From: Plicaturopsis crispa FD-325 SS-3
Lineage: Eukaryota > Basidiomycota > Agaricomycetes > Amylocorticiales > Amylocorticiaceae
DNA length: 64,000 nt
Reading direction: 5' to 3'
NCBI GenBank assembly: GCA_000827205.1
Contig: KN832568.1
Span: forward strand, 57,531 to 121,530
A model generated the notes under the pieces. That model ran no database searches. It was given only the letters and a program-made list of their open reading frames with translations, and was not told the origin of the DNA. The translations under genes and the position numbers were made by a program. This document shows positions 33,191 through 45,378 of this stretch, one piece after another (positions within the stretch are counted from its first letter, which is position 1; each line of letters starts with the position of its first letter).

Positions 33191-36100
33191 ATGACCTCGG
33201 TCAGACAAGGCGGTAGCCCTCAATGGGACAGCCGGAATCGCGGATTTATACCCCCAGCGCAACTTCAGCAGCTTCGACAAGGATCTCCACTTGGGCGCCC
33301 AGAAATCCACGACTTTACGTCTAGGCAGCACCAGGATCAGCCCACACAGCCCCCTATGCCCCCAAATACCATTTCCAACGCGAACGGCAGTCCGCAGCCT
33401 CGCCCGCAGCTCAATAACGGGACCTCGCATTCGCGCACCTCGTCTTTCTTCTCTTTCCGCAAGAACACTCAGTCTGAGCCGCAACAGCAACAGCAACAAC
33501 AACAGCCGCCCTCGGAACGCTCTATGACACAGTTTGGAGCCCTTGCCGAGGCCCCAGAACACCAAACCCACGCAAGGAGACCGTCGCAGCCGAATGCAAA
33601 TGCACCCCCTGCTCCCGAAGCACCCGTACGGAGACCTTCTCTAGCTGGAGGAAGCGTTCCACCGCCACCGCTGCACCCCGAGATCCGTTCGGTCGTTCAG
33701 CTCACCCTCGCCCACGCTCAGAAAATCTACTTCTCCGGCCCCCTCGTGCGACGCATCGAACGACAGCCAGATGGCCAGCGACCGGCCAAAGACGACGGCT
33801 GGACGGACGTATGGGCCCAGCTCGGTGGCACCACCCTCAGCATCTGGGACATGAAGTTGATCGAGGAGGCTAGCAAGGCCGGCAAAGAGGTCCCGCCCGC
33901 CTATGTCAATGTGACCGACGCGGTGAGTCTCGCTACATCCCTGCACATCGCCCTACCTTCTGACGCTTTCTTCAGTTTGTGCAAGTCCTCGGCAGCGTCA
34001 CCGTTCCCGGAGGTCCCAACATGCTGCCGAAACGATACACGAACGTACTCACGCTCAACACCGCCGGCTCGAATCTGCTGCTCTTCTCGTGTCCGTCCAC
34101 CGCCGCGCTCATGTCCTGGGCGGCAGCGCTGCGACTCTCGGCGTGGGAAAAGTCGCGCCTCGAGGAGATATACACTGCCCATCTCATCCGCATCAGCCTG
34201 CCAGAAGGCGCCCCCGGTGGAGGTGAATGGCTTAGCTCATTCAAGATAGCAAGCGCTAACAAGTATATAGGCAAAGAAGCGAAGACGACGTTGGTTCGTG
34301 GCCGGATGGAGGGATGGGTCAGGGTTCGCCTCGCCGGCCAAACAGACTGGAAACGGCTGTGGATGGTCATCAGCAGTGCCCACGATGCTCACAATGTCGA
34401 AAGCAACGGCCCCCGTCCAGGCTCTGGGACGCATCGCAAGAATCGCATGTCCATGTCCAACTTTTTCTCCAGGGAAAACTCGCAGCCTTCGTCGTCTCCC
34501 CCTCCGGCCCCAGGGACTGCCAACTCTGAGCCGAAGCCGCAGATCGCGCTCTTCATCTCGCAGAAGCCCAAGGACCGCAAGAAAGCATTCCTTACGATGC
34601 ATGACGTCACACAGGCATTCGCCGTGTATCCGGAACGTCCGGAGTTGATCAGCAGGAGCACGCTGATGAAACTCGAGGGACAGATGGGCAGCGAGGAGGG
34701 CGCCGGCGGTATGAAAAATCGTGAAGGATGGCTGCTGGTTATGCCGGAACTGGAAGGTGGTCATACGCAAGCTACTGAGATGTTGAAATGGGTTACCGGT
34801 CAGCCTTTTTTGTGCTACCATCACGCTCAACATGAACATATACTCACTTACCATGCAGCGTTTCATGATGCATTCTGTCTATATGGACGACCGCAGTCAT
34901 GGACTTGGGACCCTCGCGATCCGGCTTCGATGATGTTTGCCTATCCTGTCGGTCCCCACAAAGATGTGCGTTGCTATTTGAACTGCTGTTATCTCGTGTT
35001 TCTGACATCAAATGTCACAATATAGCTACTTTTCCTCGACCGAGAACTAGCAGAAACACTGGACCCGCGGGATGACCGTACCTCGGCTGTTAGATCAGGC
35101 CTATTGAATATTCTCCTGAACCGCATGCGTGGAATCGAGCCTCCTGCTCCGGGACAATCTCGTATTTCTGCAGATGGAGCTCGTCCGTCAGCAGAGGGTC
35201 AAGGCCAGCAAGATGCTCGCAATTTGCCCCAGCTTCCGCCTCTCAGCTTTGATTCCAACGGGCCACCTGCAAAGCGAGAGGACACTAACGACAAACCCGC
35301 TCTCACACCTATCACTGAAAAGAGTGTAGCCCTGTACGGTTCACGAAGCATATCAGCAGAGCAAACTGGCGAACACCCGAAGGCATCCATGTCGACCGGG
35401 CCATCTACTGTTCCTGAAGAGGGCAGCTCCTTCCTCGGTGGAGACATCGCTACGAGTCCATCTGCAGCTTTCCAGGAGACCGACTACGGCAAAGAGCACG
35501 GTGACGCTGCCTCGGCGCCACACAGCGAGGATTCAGTTCCCATGCGTGCCGGCTCCCGGCCAGACTCAAAAATGAGCCCTTCGCTGAACGTCATGTCCAA
35601 GTCGTCGACAGAGGAAAGCAAGTATTCAGATGTTTCCAAACGCCCCACGTCTCCTCCAACGCAGCACCGTGACTATCAGAGTCCCTCCAAATCGCCTCCC
35701 GCTGTATCGAGCGTACGCCCGCCATCCCCGATGTCGATGCTGACCTCTCCGTACTCCGCAATTCCGGATTCCCCGCGGCCTCGAACATTTGCGGACAGCT
35801 TGTTTGAATCTCGCGACGGGCACTTGCCAATGACCTCTCCACACTCACCTACAGCCTCTTCCAAACCATCCACCCCGCCGCCACCGCCGCCCCCAGCAAA
35901 GTCGAAGCCTGCACAACCTGAAGACGATGCAGATGATATCTTCGACTCGCCCGGGGCTCTGTATTATATGCAACAGTTTGATTCTGGGCCTCCTGTGACC
36001 ACAGTGGCCCCATCTCGCCGGGTACCTACCACCATAGCTGAGAATGACGGCACTTCGTCAGACGAAGACTCTAGTCCTGCCAGATCCCCTGTTCGTCCCG

Positions 36101-38127
36101 CCACTCAAACTGCGAGCAATAATCGCTCGCCGCCGCCGCGCGCGCCCGAGCCCAAGCGCCGGAGTACCCCAATGGTTTTCCACGATAATCGTGCCAGCGT
36201 CCCTGGATCGTCTCCTGAGCGTCCGATTGGCTCGCACGATGATCTCGCACGTAAACCTTCCGGCGCACGTGCCTTGCAGAGTAACCGAAAAAACAGCAAC
36301 AGCAGCGTGTCAGACGAGTCTGGACGCGTCGACGTTGCTCCGTTACCCAAACGCAAACCACCACCAATGCCTGTCGACGACGAAAACGCGGATGCGCTCG
36401 CTGCGCTGTCCTACCTCGACGCAGAGCCGTCGCCTACGAAACCTACAGCTGAACCACAGCCACAGCACCCGCAGGTCCAAGAGCCCGTCGAAGCATCTGC
36501 GAAAGACAGCTCGGACAACCTCTCGCAATACCGTTCGTCGTTCGCACCCTCGAAGCAGGCAGCTGAGCGCAGGGCGAAGTCGCAGGCACAGCAGGCAGCC
36601 CATGACGCGGCTGTGCACCGGCCGGGACGATCGAAAAGCAAGCGGCAGAAGGCACAGGCGGCAAATAAGGGAGGATGGAACGAGAGTAGTGATGAGGACG
36701 AGGAGGAGGAGGACGATGGTGACGAAGATGACGAAGATGTTGACTCTGATGCTGAACCGCCCACGACTACGGTTGGTCGGACGTCCAGTGGGCCTGCCCT
36801 GGTGCCGGTCAGCCCTCTCAGAGTTCCAGCACGGGGGATGTCGCCCGCAAACAGCGTGCCTCACATGGAGATCAATGCCCCGCAACCGCGTCCTCCTCGG
36901 CAGTTACCCCCTCCCCCTGGTAAGCTGGCCCATCTAAGTCATAATGTCCCCCGTACTCATAGCCTCACTCCAGGCGAGTCCTATGCGGAATCAGCACGAC
37001 GCACGACATACTTCGACGAGAACCCCCAATTGCGACCCCAATCCGAGTTCCCTCAACCTGGTGCTGCTCGTCAAAATGTTTGGAGTCAAGTGCTCGAGCC
37101 CGGACGGACCCCTGGCGAAATTCCTAACTCTGGTAACAGGGACACATTCGTACAGATTGAAGCACCCTCGGAGACCATGACCAAGGCGTTCACTCCCCAG
37201 GGACTTCTGTCTGCTGGGTTACAAGACAAGCAAGATCGTTCCGCCAAACGTCAAGAAGAGCTTGCTCGCGAACACGGCGCATCTCTCATCAATGTCCCCA
37301 ACAAACCTCCACCACCTCAGGTTGGTCTCCTCGGTGCCATCACAGCCCACGAGCGCGAACGCAAGCGTGAAGGTGGTGTCGGTGCGGCCTTGACCGAGCG
37401 CGAACGCGAAAAGCGCTTGGCGGAGGAAAGGCAGCGGAAGTTGGATGAGTTCCAACGCCAGCAACTGGACCACATGCAGCAGGGCGGCTCGATGTACGGC
37501 CAACAGTTCCAGGGGTACCCCATGAACCCGATGATGGGCAACCCGATGATGATGAACCCGATGATGACTGGGATGAACCCCTCGGGCTTCATGAACCCCA
37601 TGATGACTGGCGGTGGTATGGGTGGCTTCCCCGGCTACAACCCCCAGCAAATGTACGCTGCTCAGCAGGCAGCCCAGGCTTACCAACAGGCCATGATGGC
37701 TTTCTCTGTCGCGGGCTCCCAAGCGGGCGGGGATGGCGGTCAAGGGATGGGCTCGCCGCCCCCGCAGCAGCCTATGATGACCGGCGGGAGCATGCCCGGG
37801 TTCGATCCACGGTTCTCGATGATGGGTATGCCGATGATGGGTTCGCCTATGGGAATGGGCGGTATGCAGATGGGCGGCATGCCGCAGATGGGTGGTATGC
37901 CACAGATGGGTGGCATGGGCATGGGTGGAATGCCGATGGGCGGCATGGGCATGCCTATGAACCACACAGGCAGTGGCTTTGACCCTCGCTTTTCTCCCTC
38001 AGCGATGGACCAGGGACTGCGGCCTCCAGGAGACGTTGGAAATAATCGCACGGGCTCTCCAGGCCGCGATGGCTCCGCAGAGCGTCCCGAGCGTCCGCCT
38101 ACTGCGGGAAGTCACCGAAAACAATGA
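33191..38127 (+). CDS. PH-domain protein, Caf120/Skg3-like
   Basis: Five exons (33191-33922, 33976-34222, 34271-34798, 34859-34965, 35026-38127) join to 1,571 aa. The N-terminal 150 residues are disordered and Gln/Pro-rich, with a run of eight Gln. The PH region spans about residues 170-480: HAQKIYFSGPLVRRIERQPD, DVWAQLGGTTLSIWDMKLIE, YTNVLTLNTAGSNLLLFSCP, LRLSAWEKSRLEEIYTAHLI and GRMEGWVRVRLAGQTDWKRL. This resembles the yeast Caf120/Skg3 family, linked to the Ccr4-Not complex and the bud neck. The rest is Ser/Pro-rich and acidic (DEDEEEEDDGDEDDEDVD). It ends with a short charged helix (ERERKREGGVGAALTERERE) and a Met/Gly-rich tail of about 170 residues. The PH call is good; the Caf120 name is less certain. 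Confidence 0.8.
37480..37965 (+). repeat. Met/Gly-rich low-complexity coding repeat
   Basis: Inside the Caf120-like gene. Units such as MNPMM, MMTGG and GGMPQM repeat irregularly, built from ATG, GGC and GGT codons. The opposite strand therefore shows a false long His-rich frame. Confidence 0.85.
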
Positions 38128-38485
38128 TATCGTTAACGCCTCATACACTGCGTTGGTACCGTGTCGGATACCCCCCTCACCCCCCCCCCCTCCTACATCT
38201 ATCTTATGTTTCTGTTTCCGGCTATCAACTATCGCTGTTTGCTGTCAGCCCCAAGTTCATACACTCCTTCATCTATTGCATCCTGGCTTCAGCCTCATAA
38301 TTACGGACTATCATTTTCACTTCTATTCGGGTCCTTGTTTCATGTTTCGAGCGATATCTACTAATTGTATGGTCTTCTCCTTACGATGGAATCAAGTCAG
38401 TCAAATCGACTGTGCAGTCCGGTCATTTCAGTGAACAGGATGTATTAATATTCCTCGTTTAAATTCGTGGAAAGATATTGTGAAG
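38128..38485. other. Intergenic between convergent Caf120-like gene and COX11
   Basis: 3' UTR sequence with a C-rich tract (about 38170-38193). No gene was seen. Confidence 0.5.
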
Positions 38486-39406
38486 TCACTTTTGCGACGA
38501 GGCAGCAGCAGCTTGCGCATTCCGTACTTCCGCGCGTTCGCCCAGCTCATAGCCTCCAAAGCCCAAAGAGTTTTGTACGACATCGTCTGCCGCATCTGGT
38601 TCCAAATGCCCTTGTGCATTTCTACGCGCTCTGTTTCACCGCATTAGATCGTAAACAACTGGGGTGAGACAGAACATACCGGAAGAATGTATACGACAAT
38701 ACGATATCGTGCACCGTTCGGCAAGCGGGATCGTCTAGCACATCCTTGTCGATGAAAAACAGGAGAGGCATGTCCACTTCTTCGCCTGCGAGTAGTTTTT
38801 GTTCTTCAAAGCAGAAACATTCTACTTTTGAAAAATGTGGTGCTATCTGAGTAGGTGTCATTAGAATTAACGGTTTCGCGGGAGAGGACAGTAAGACACA
38901 CTCTATCAGGCGTCACATTATATGTCGCTATGCCTATGATGTCGTCCTTGGACAAATTCTTAGCCCTGTAGAATGCGAGGCTCGTTTCGCCGGGTAGGAC
39001 ATCGACAAATTTCTGCTGTGGTGTGAACAGCCATGGCAGTGCATCAGCACTGTCTGCATTGAAATGCACGCGTATACGTTTAACGCCTTCGACGGGGACA
39101 AGGCGCTCTGCCTCAAATTTCCCGGTCCCTACATTGGGTGTCCCGGCAAAACCAGTCGCGGCGCAGAATATGCGATACAGCGGTACGGCAGCATAGGTGA
39201 CGCCCAAAGCTGCTACAATCTGCATGGAGGTGATGTTCAGATGGCATTTAGACAACGAATATACTCCGACGCACCACGGCCGAGGTATACATGAGTAGCG
39301 TACGATTTCGCGCTTTGTATAACTCTTCTCTTGGCCGCGAGTGTAGCATTTGTCTGGGGCGCGGTGGATTAGGTGGAGGCGTTTGCGGACTCGATGTTGA
39401 CGACAT
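38486..39406 (-). CDS. COX11: COX11, copper chaperone for cytochrome c oxidase
   Basis: Inner mitochondrial membrane protein that delivers copper to the CuB site of Cox1. Four exons on the minus strand. After a Pro/Arg-rich leader the protein has RARNRTLLMYTSAV, joined across an intron to IVAALGVTYAAVPLYRIFCA, the membrane helix plus the conserved YRxFC motif. It then reads FNADSADALPWLFTPQQKFV, VLPGETSLAFYRAKNLSKDD and IGIATYNVTPDR. The copper-binding motif is HFSKVECFCFEEQKL (CFCF), and DKDVLDDPACRTVHDIVLSY follows. The last exon ends EVRNAQAAAASSQK. The start used here is the first ATG in frame (MSSTSSPQTPPP); the frame is open further upstream without an ATG, so an extra 5' exon with the full presequence is possible. 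Confidence 0.92.
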
Positions 39407-39755
39407 CCTTTTCCATAATGGACTCCTCGTATCTAACCAAGTATGGTGCCGCGGTCGCACCGCGTTATTATGGAGCGCTGCGCGACATTGCAGGAGTGTA
39501 TGTGCTTGCGGTAACCTGAGCTATACGGACATTGCAGTTAACACACGGTATAAGCGCATTGAAAAGGAACATACCGACGACCGCGCGTATATCCTAGCGG
39601 ACGACGTCGAGGAGCAGAAGAAAGACATGTTTTGGACTTTGCCGCCGTCCGCCTCTGGTCCGCCTCGTCGAGATCCAGTTACTCGGCGCACGTGGCACTG
39701 CTGTATCTTGGAAAGCCGACGCTGTACAGCGCTAGCCTTTCTGTTCAGTACTTTC
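39407..39755. other. Divergent promoter, COX11 / DNAJC8
   Basis: 349 bases between start codons facing away from each other. The COX11 frame continues open for about 100 bases into it. Nothing else was seen. Confidence 0.5.
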
Positions 39756-40764
39756 ATGTCGAACCAGCCGTCCTCGTCGTCCTCTTCGAAGCCGGCGCCA
39801 ACGTCAACATCGGATGCAGAGCTAGAGAAACTCCTCAGTCGTGAGGCCTCTGCGTTCCAGCGGGAGCTCGAGGTGGAGCGCATCCTCAAAGCTTTTAAGC
39901 TCAAGTGCGTCCAGTGCAGTCTCTTGCACTGTGAACGCCTCCGTGTCTCACATAGTGTAATATTTTAGCCCATATGACATCCTGGATATAGATGAGCATG
40001 CGACACCTGAAGAAATCAAGCGCAGATATCGCCAACTCTCCCTATGTGAGTTGTATTGCCTTGCCATATACACTGTAGAGCTGACCGCATGCAACAACCT
40101 ATTCAACATTTTCGAATCATAGTCATACATCCGGACAAGACCCCACATGCCCGCGCTCCGGAGGCGTTCGATTTACTGAAGAAGGTACACGCACATGTCT
40201 TTTGGTAGTTGTAATTGCACCATCTGACGATTGCAATTTTGCGCACAGGCCGAATCTGAAATCAGTGACAAGGCCAAACGCGAGGAGCTGGACGCCGTGA
40301 TATACCAAGCCCGTGTGCAGATACTCAAAAGCCTCGCCCTTCCTACTAATACGCTGGACGACGACCCCAAGCTCAAAGGTCTCAACCCTCCCTTTAAAGT
40401 TAGGTTGCGCCAGGAATCGAAGGACCTATTGATCGACGAGGAGGTGCGCCGAAGAAAGTGCGTATCGCAAGTCACCTTACTATTTAGTAGCGATCCTTAT
40501 ATATTTCGTTGTGCTAGGGCTATCAAGATGAATCTTGCCAACGAGGGTCTTGAAGCGCGGAAGAAGGATGAAGAGGTTGCCTCGCGCAAGCGAAAGGCAG
40601 AGGAAGACAAGAGCTGGGAAGGTGTGTATTTTGTCACACTTTTTGCAAGCGCGATCTCAACTCCTCGCTGCATCGTAGACAACCGCGACCAACGCGTTGA
40701 CAGCTGGCGGTCATTCGCGGGTGCGAAGAAGAAGAAGAAAGCCAAGGTAAACATTCTAGGATGA
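39756..40764 (+). CDS. DNAJC8: DNAJC8-like J-domain protein
   Basis: J-domain protein of the DNAJC8/SPF31 family, associated with spliceosomes and nuclear Hsp70. Six exons (39756-39904, 39969-40045, 40123-40184, 40249-40457, 40518-40621, 40679-40764) join to 228 aa. The N-terminus is Ser/Pro-rich, then ELEKLLSREASAFQRELEVE and RILKAFKLNPYDILDIDEHA lead into the J domain. That domain has TPEEIKRRYRQLSLFIHPDK, including the HPD triplet, then APEAFDLLKKAESEISD. The C-terminal half is charged and helical (RKKDEEVASRKRKAEEDKSW) and ends in a basic cluster (AGAKKKKKAKVNILG), probably nuclear targeting. Length and J-domain position match DNAJC8, where the J domain follows about 50 residues. Confidence 0.9.
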
Positions 40765-41036
40765 CCGTCAGGGACATCGTTTCTTGGAGGGTTCTGCATG
40801 TGTACTAGGCTGTACGTCGATTCCTAGGCTTAGTGCTATGACCGTCATCTGTAAACCCATGTATTCATTATCCGTATCAAAGTTCGTAAACATTATCATG
40901 CGCTGTGCAGAAAGATAGCCTACAGCGACCCAGGCGTTATTTAAATAAATAGTTATCGAGGAGCGAGCAAACAAAGCATAGCAGCGAGCGACAGCAAGAA
41001 GTAAGTGAAGGATAGAAATGTAACACACAAAGTGCC
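40765..41036. other. Intergenic between convergent DNAJC8 and RMI1
   Basis: 272 bases of 3' UTR sequence, AT-richer than the flanking coding regions. No gene was seen. Confidence 0.45.
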
Positions 41037-42671
41037 CTAGTCGGAGATGTCGATGACATCGCCGTCAATGGCTGGTATACGGGTGGGCAGGGTGCGCCGG
41101 CGGATGTGTCTCGTTGGCACGGGCACATTTTCTTTGTCGTCTTCCTCCTCGTCGTCAATGGTAATGACGTCCACGGTGCTTGGGACGGCGACAGAAGCAC
41201 TCCGTGTATTCCGCGCCCGGGTACCACTGGAGGCAGGCGCACTGGAGCCTGAGGTAGCAGGAAGGCTGACCGTCGTAGCCGTACCAGAGCCCGACCCCGA
41301 TGCAGAGCTGGCAGCAGGAGGGGCACCCTGGCTCATGCACGCCTCGTCCATCGCTGCCGCCATGTCGGGGTCAAACTCTATATCATCCCCGTAGTCGGAG
41401 CTGGGAGCATTGCCCATGTCAACGTCTGCGGCCCGCCGGGGCGGAGAAAGCTGTGTACGCGCCGCCGCTAATGTAGCAGCAGATGAGGTGGGAATACTGG
41501 GGGCGGGGAAGTACTGAGATTGTCGGAGCGCAGGGGGGTCCATACTGGAGTTAGCGGGAATGCGACGGCGACGTGGTTGTTCCTCGTCGTCCTCGTGAGA
41601 TATGCCTGAAGGCCCTGCGGCGGGGGAAGGAGGCTCAGAAATCTCGCGGAAAGGCGAGCGAACAGATGCTGGCGGCGGAGGTGGCGGGCGCGGACGCGCC
41701 TGCGGCTGCAAGCGTGATTGGGGCAAGGGCCGGACAGGACGGGCGGGCGCTGCTTGGGGCGCAGCTGCTGCTTGAGGTGGCGGTGGCGGTGGTGCAGGAG
41801 GCGGTCCATTCTCGTTCTCGTTCTCGTTTTCTTCGTCCGCGTGCCTTGAAAGGAGGCTATTTCAGTTTTTGAGGATACACGGAGAGACACAAGAGGCTTA
41901 CCCGAGACGCAGACGTAGCCCTCTGACGAAATCAGCGTCCTGCACTGCTTCGCGGTCCTCCGTCTGGTGTTTCTTCATAATGACACAGTTGGGTTCAAGA
42001 AATGCTATACCACCCCGTATAAATACGTCTTTGAGGAGCATCTAGGGCCAGATTAACACATACACGAACGCGTCAAAGGGTAAACGCGTACCTTGTATCC
42101 CAAAGGGGTCTCTCCTAGTTCAAGCTCTGGTAGCTTCCTATACTCCATGGCACGCATGGTGGTTGTGCCATCGCTTATCTCGAGGCGTAACATTGACCTC
42201 GGGTACCTGGGAATAGGGCCTTCTTCTTCCTGTTCCGCTTCGTCTCCTCCGAGCCCTGCTAGGTCCTCGCGATCGATACGCGTTTGACGCGTATTAAGAA
42301 GACTGAACGCGCTATGTCCAACTTCCGTGATAGCGGTGATCTCTACGAGGACAGGGCTCTGCTTGAAAGGCAGATGGGTATTGTTGAGTGCAGCGACGTT
42401 CCGCGGGAGGCCGGTGCCGGGTATCATAGAGTCGGAGAGGTTGGAACCAAGAAGTTGGACCTCTACATTGCGGATTATGCGGTCCATGTCGGTCGCAGGA
42501 TTCAGAGACGCGTCGGACGATATCAGCCAGTTGTAACACGCGTCCAGCCATTCCTGGGGTAACTTCAGCGGGGAAAATGATAAGACGCTCCGGAAGAGCA
42601 CTCACTGGATCGACTTTTGGTTTCGGGTAAGTCTTGTTGAGCCAGTCGACGACTGCGCGCGGAGTTGCCAT
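41037..42671 (-). CDS. RMI1: RMI1, RecQ-mediated genome instability protein 1
   Basis: OB-fold partner of the Sgs1/BLM helicase and topoisomerase III that dissolves double Holliday junctions. The protein starts MATPRAVVDWLNKTYPKPKV, and an intron leads to LPQEWLDACYNWLISSDASL, the helical N-terminal domain. The OB core reads IIRNVEVQLLGSNLSDSMIP, SPVLVEITAITEVGHSAFSL, RYPRSMLRLEISDGTTTMRA, MEYRKLPELELGETPLGYK and MLLKDVFIRGGIAFLEPNCV. The C-terminal half is disordered: Pro/Ala-rich, then acidic (GDDIEFDPDMAAAMDEACM), ending with IDDEEEDDKENVPVP and DGDVIDISD. IDDEEEDD and VIDISD resemble SUMO-interacting sequences, which is inference. Domain order fits fungal RMI1 well. Confidence 0.9.
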
Positions 42672-42923
42672 AGGAGTACAGATTTTACGACGAAATACAG
42701 AGCAGGAAATGGACCGTGAAATGGACAAAGCGCCTAGGAAACGCCGACATGAGGCAAAGAGACAGCAGCTCCCGCGACTCGGACGCGCGCTGTGATCGGG
42801 GCGTGTAAATATTTCGCCTTCCGCGGCGTTTCTCGACCTCCTCCGAGTCCTACCAGACGCTGAGCCGGTCCCGTTCGTTCGCCTTTTCTCGGGTGGAAAC
42901 CGTCTACAAATGCCTCGAAAACT
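42672..42923. promoter_or_regulatory. Divergent promoter, RMI1 / CAT2
   Basis: 252 bases separate the start codons of RMI1 (minus) and CAT2 (plus). There is no clear TATA box. Confidence 0.45.
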
Positions 42924-45378
42924 ATGATAACCACTCGGTTTTCCTCCTACGTTAGGAGCACTCCGAAATTTCGTATGCGAACCAACTCCAGCGGCCCCGC
43001 GACTCGACCTCGTTTGCCGGTGCCAGACCTCCGCAAAACACTGGACAGATACTTGCAGTCAATAAAGCCTTACATTCTGGAGGATGAGGCCCGCGGCGGA
43101 CCGCCCTTTTCATCGAGCTATGACAAGCAAGTGAAGCTCGCGCAGGATTTTGAGAGTGGTATTGGAAAAGTATGCCAGGAGAGATTGCTCGGTGCGTCAT
43201 CTTTTTTCGTCGTATAACATCTGCTCAAAGGAATTAAAATAGCGTTGGACCAGGCGTCTCCACACAATTGGTTGGATGACAATTTCTGGACCGACAAGGC
43301 TTACCTTGAAGGGAGGGCCCCGCTACCCATAAATTCAAATTGGTGGCTGGCGTTCGCTCATGACAGCAATATATCAAACGATACAATTCAGCAAGCTGAA
43401 GAAACGGGCGGAGTCACACCCTGGCAAGTACGACGTGCTGCGTGGTTAACGCATAGGGTTCTCTGTTTCAAGGAATGTCTCGCTAGGTGCGCAGCCTCCA
43501 TATGTTGACAGACCTAGATTAATTGTCTTCCGTTTAAAGGCAGGAACTATACCCAGAAACCACGCGCACGGGTACGCATAATATGCAGATTCTTTTGTTC
43601 GTAATTTCATCTCCCTAAAGGTGTCTGGCTGCGAGAAAGCACATCCAAAATATTCAACACCAGCCGTCTCCCTCAAGTGGGCTGTGATGTCCTCGTGCCT
43701 GCGCCGCCGCCAAACTCTTCCCCGGATTCACGGAAATTGCTTGTGATGGTGCACGACTGGTGTTATGCGGTTGAGGTGTATGACTCACACGACCGATATG
43801 TTCCCGCCGAATCCATTGAGAAGAGACTTCAAGAGGTCGTACTCGACGCGCAGGCACGACTAGCTAACGGTGACACGGCGGTTCCTGTATCGGTGCTGAG
43901 CGCAGACGAACGCGATCAATGGGCCAAAGTGAGCAGGACGCGACACAAATCACAATCGTTCAAATTCTAACGCTTGCATAATTCTTAGAACCTGCAACAC
44001 CTACTCTCTCTATCATCTCGTAACGCCTCCAACCTACGCACAATCAATCACTCTGTCTTCGCCCTCAGTCTTGATCACCATGTCCACACGCTCCCTTCCT
44101 CGTACGCGGAGTCACCCGCACAACGCGAACTCGACGCCCACCTCCACAGCATCCGTTCCTCCCCCAACGCCCATGACCGATGGTTCGACAAGGCCTTTAC
44201 GCTCATCGTCGATCCTAGCGCACGTGCAGGTGCCATGGGCGAACACTCGCCTTGCGACGCCCTTGTGCCCAGCATAGTCGCCGAATACGCGCTTGCGCAA
44301 GACTTGTACGGCGGTTTCGAGCGGGCGGTCCCAGAGTTCGTGGCATCGGCTGAATCCTCAGTGGAGGCGGGTCAGGGCTGGGAGAGGCTAGACTGGGATG
44401 TCGACACTACGATTATAAGCGAGTGTCGCGAAGCTGAGGAGCGCGCTCGGGCCTCCATATCTGATTCCGACGATAGCGTGCTCTGGTTTACCGACTATGG
44501 TGCTGAGTGGATCAAGGAAGTCGGTACGGCCCGTTCCGCATATACATGGGTCTTCTCTTACATGGCATTCTTGTAGCGAAATTGTCGCCGGACGCATATT
44601 TGCAGATGGTACTGCAGTTGGCGTGGTATCGCACCCGCGGGCACTTCACGGCCACGTACGAAACTGCGCTGACGCGTATGTTCGACCGCGGACGGACAGA
44701 AACGATAAGGACGTTGACCGTCGACAGCCGTGCTTTCGTTCTGGCTATGGTCGATCCTTCTGCTACCGTATGTCGCCACATCTCCTCGACTCGTTATCGT
44801 CCTGCCCTATAGACGCACTGACTATATGATCGATCGTACAGTCCGCTGACCGCCTAAAATTGTTGCGCCGAGCCGTTCAAACGCATTCGTCGCTCACGCG
44901 CGAAGCCGCTACCGGCAGGGGCATTGACCGACATCTGCTCGGGCTTCAGCTTATGCTCGAGCCCTCCGATAATACACAACCCTCTCTATTCGACGACCCC
45001 ATCTTCGAGAGAAGTAAGGAGTGGAAACTCAGCACGAGTGGTCTCAGTGCGGGGCATCTATTCCGAGGGACTGGGTGGGTTTTCTTATTCATGCTATGCT
45101 CCGTAATATCTTTGTTTACCTGGTGGTCTTTAGATTTGGTGCTGCCTATCCTGATGGATATGGTATCAATTGTATGTGAAGTCTTCTGATATCTGTTGTC
45201 AGAGTGCTAACTTGTAGGACTAGACCTGGCAGGCCCTGAGATCATAAAGTTTGGCATTGAATCAAAACACTCCAATCCTTATACTTCTACCTCACAGCTG
45301 AAGCAAGCTGTAGTAGAGGCAATGGCTGATCTCAAACTGACATGTTCCACTGGATCAGTAGAGAAGAGTCATTTGTAG
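42924..45378 (+). CDS. CAT2: Carnitine O-acetyltransferase, probable mitochondrial/peroxisomal dual targeting
   Basis: Transfers acetyl groups between CoA and carnitine to move acetyl units across organelle membranes. The N-terminus MITTRFSSYVRSTPKFRMRT is basic and hydroxylated, with no acidic residue, a likely mitochondrial presequence. The body reads LPVPDLRKTLDRYLQSIKPY, NSNWWLAFAHDSN, QELYPETTRTGVWLRESTSK and IFNTSRLPQVGCDVLV. It continues with FTLIVDPSARAGAMGEHSPC, where the catalytic His is in GEHSP, then DRGRTETIRTLTV, GIDRHLLGLQLML and SKEWKLSTSGLSAGHLFRGT. The final exons give FGAAYPDGYGINYLAGPEII and end VEKSHL; SHL fits the peroxisomal PTS1 consensus. The last two exons (after about 45,080) are AT-rich and lack CpG, unlike the first ones. 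The frame stays open across the change. Confidence 0.92.

Noticed and set aside
36343-36885. 180-codon minus-strand frame in the Caf120-like gene
   Set aside because: Complement of an acidic, Ser/Pro-rich coding stretch; the plus-strand exon runs unbroken for 3.1 kb.
37219-37965. 248-codon His-rich open frame on the minus strand
   Set aside because: It is the exact complement of the ATG/GGC-rich coding repeat of the Caf120-like gene, whose exon is well supported.
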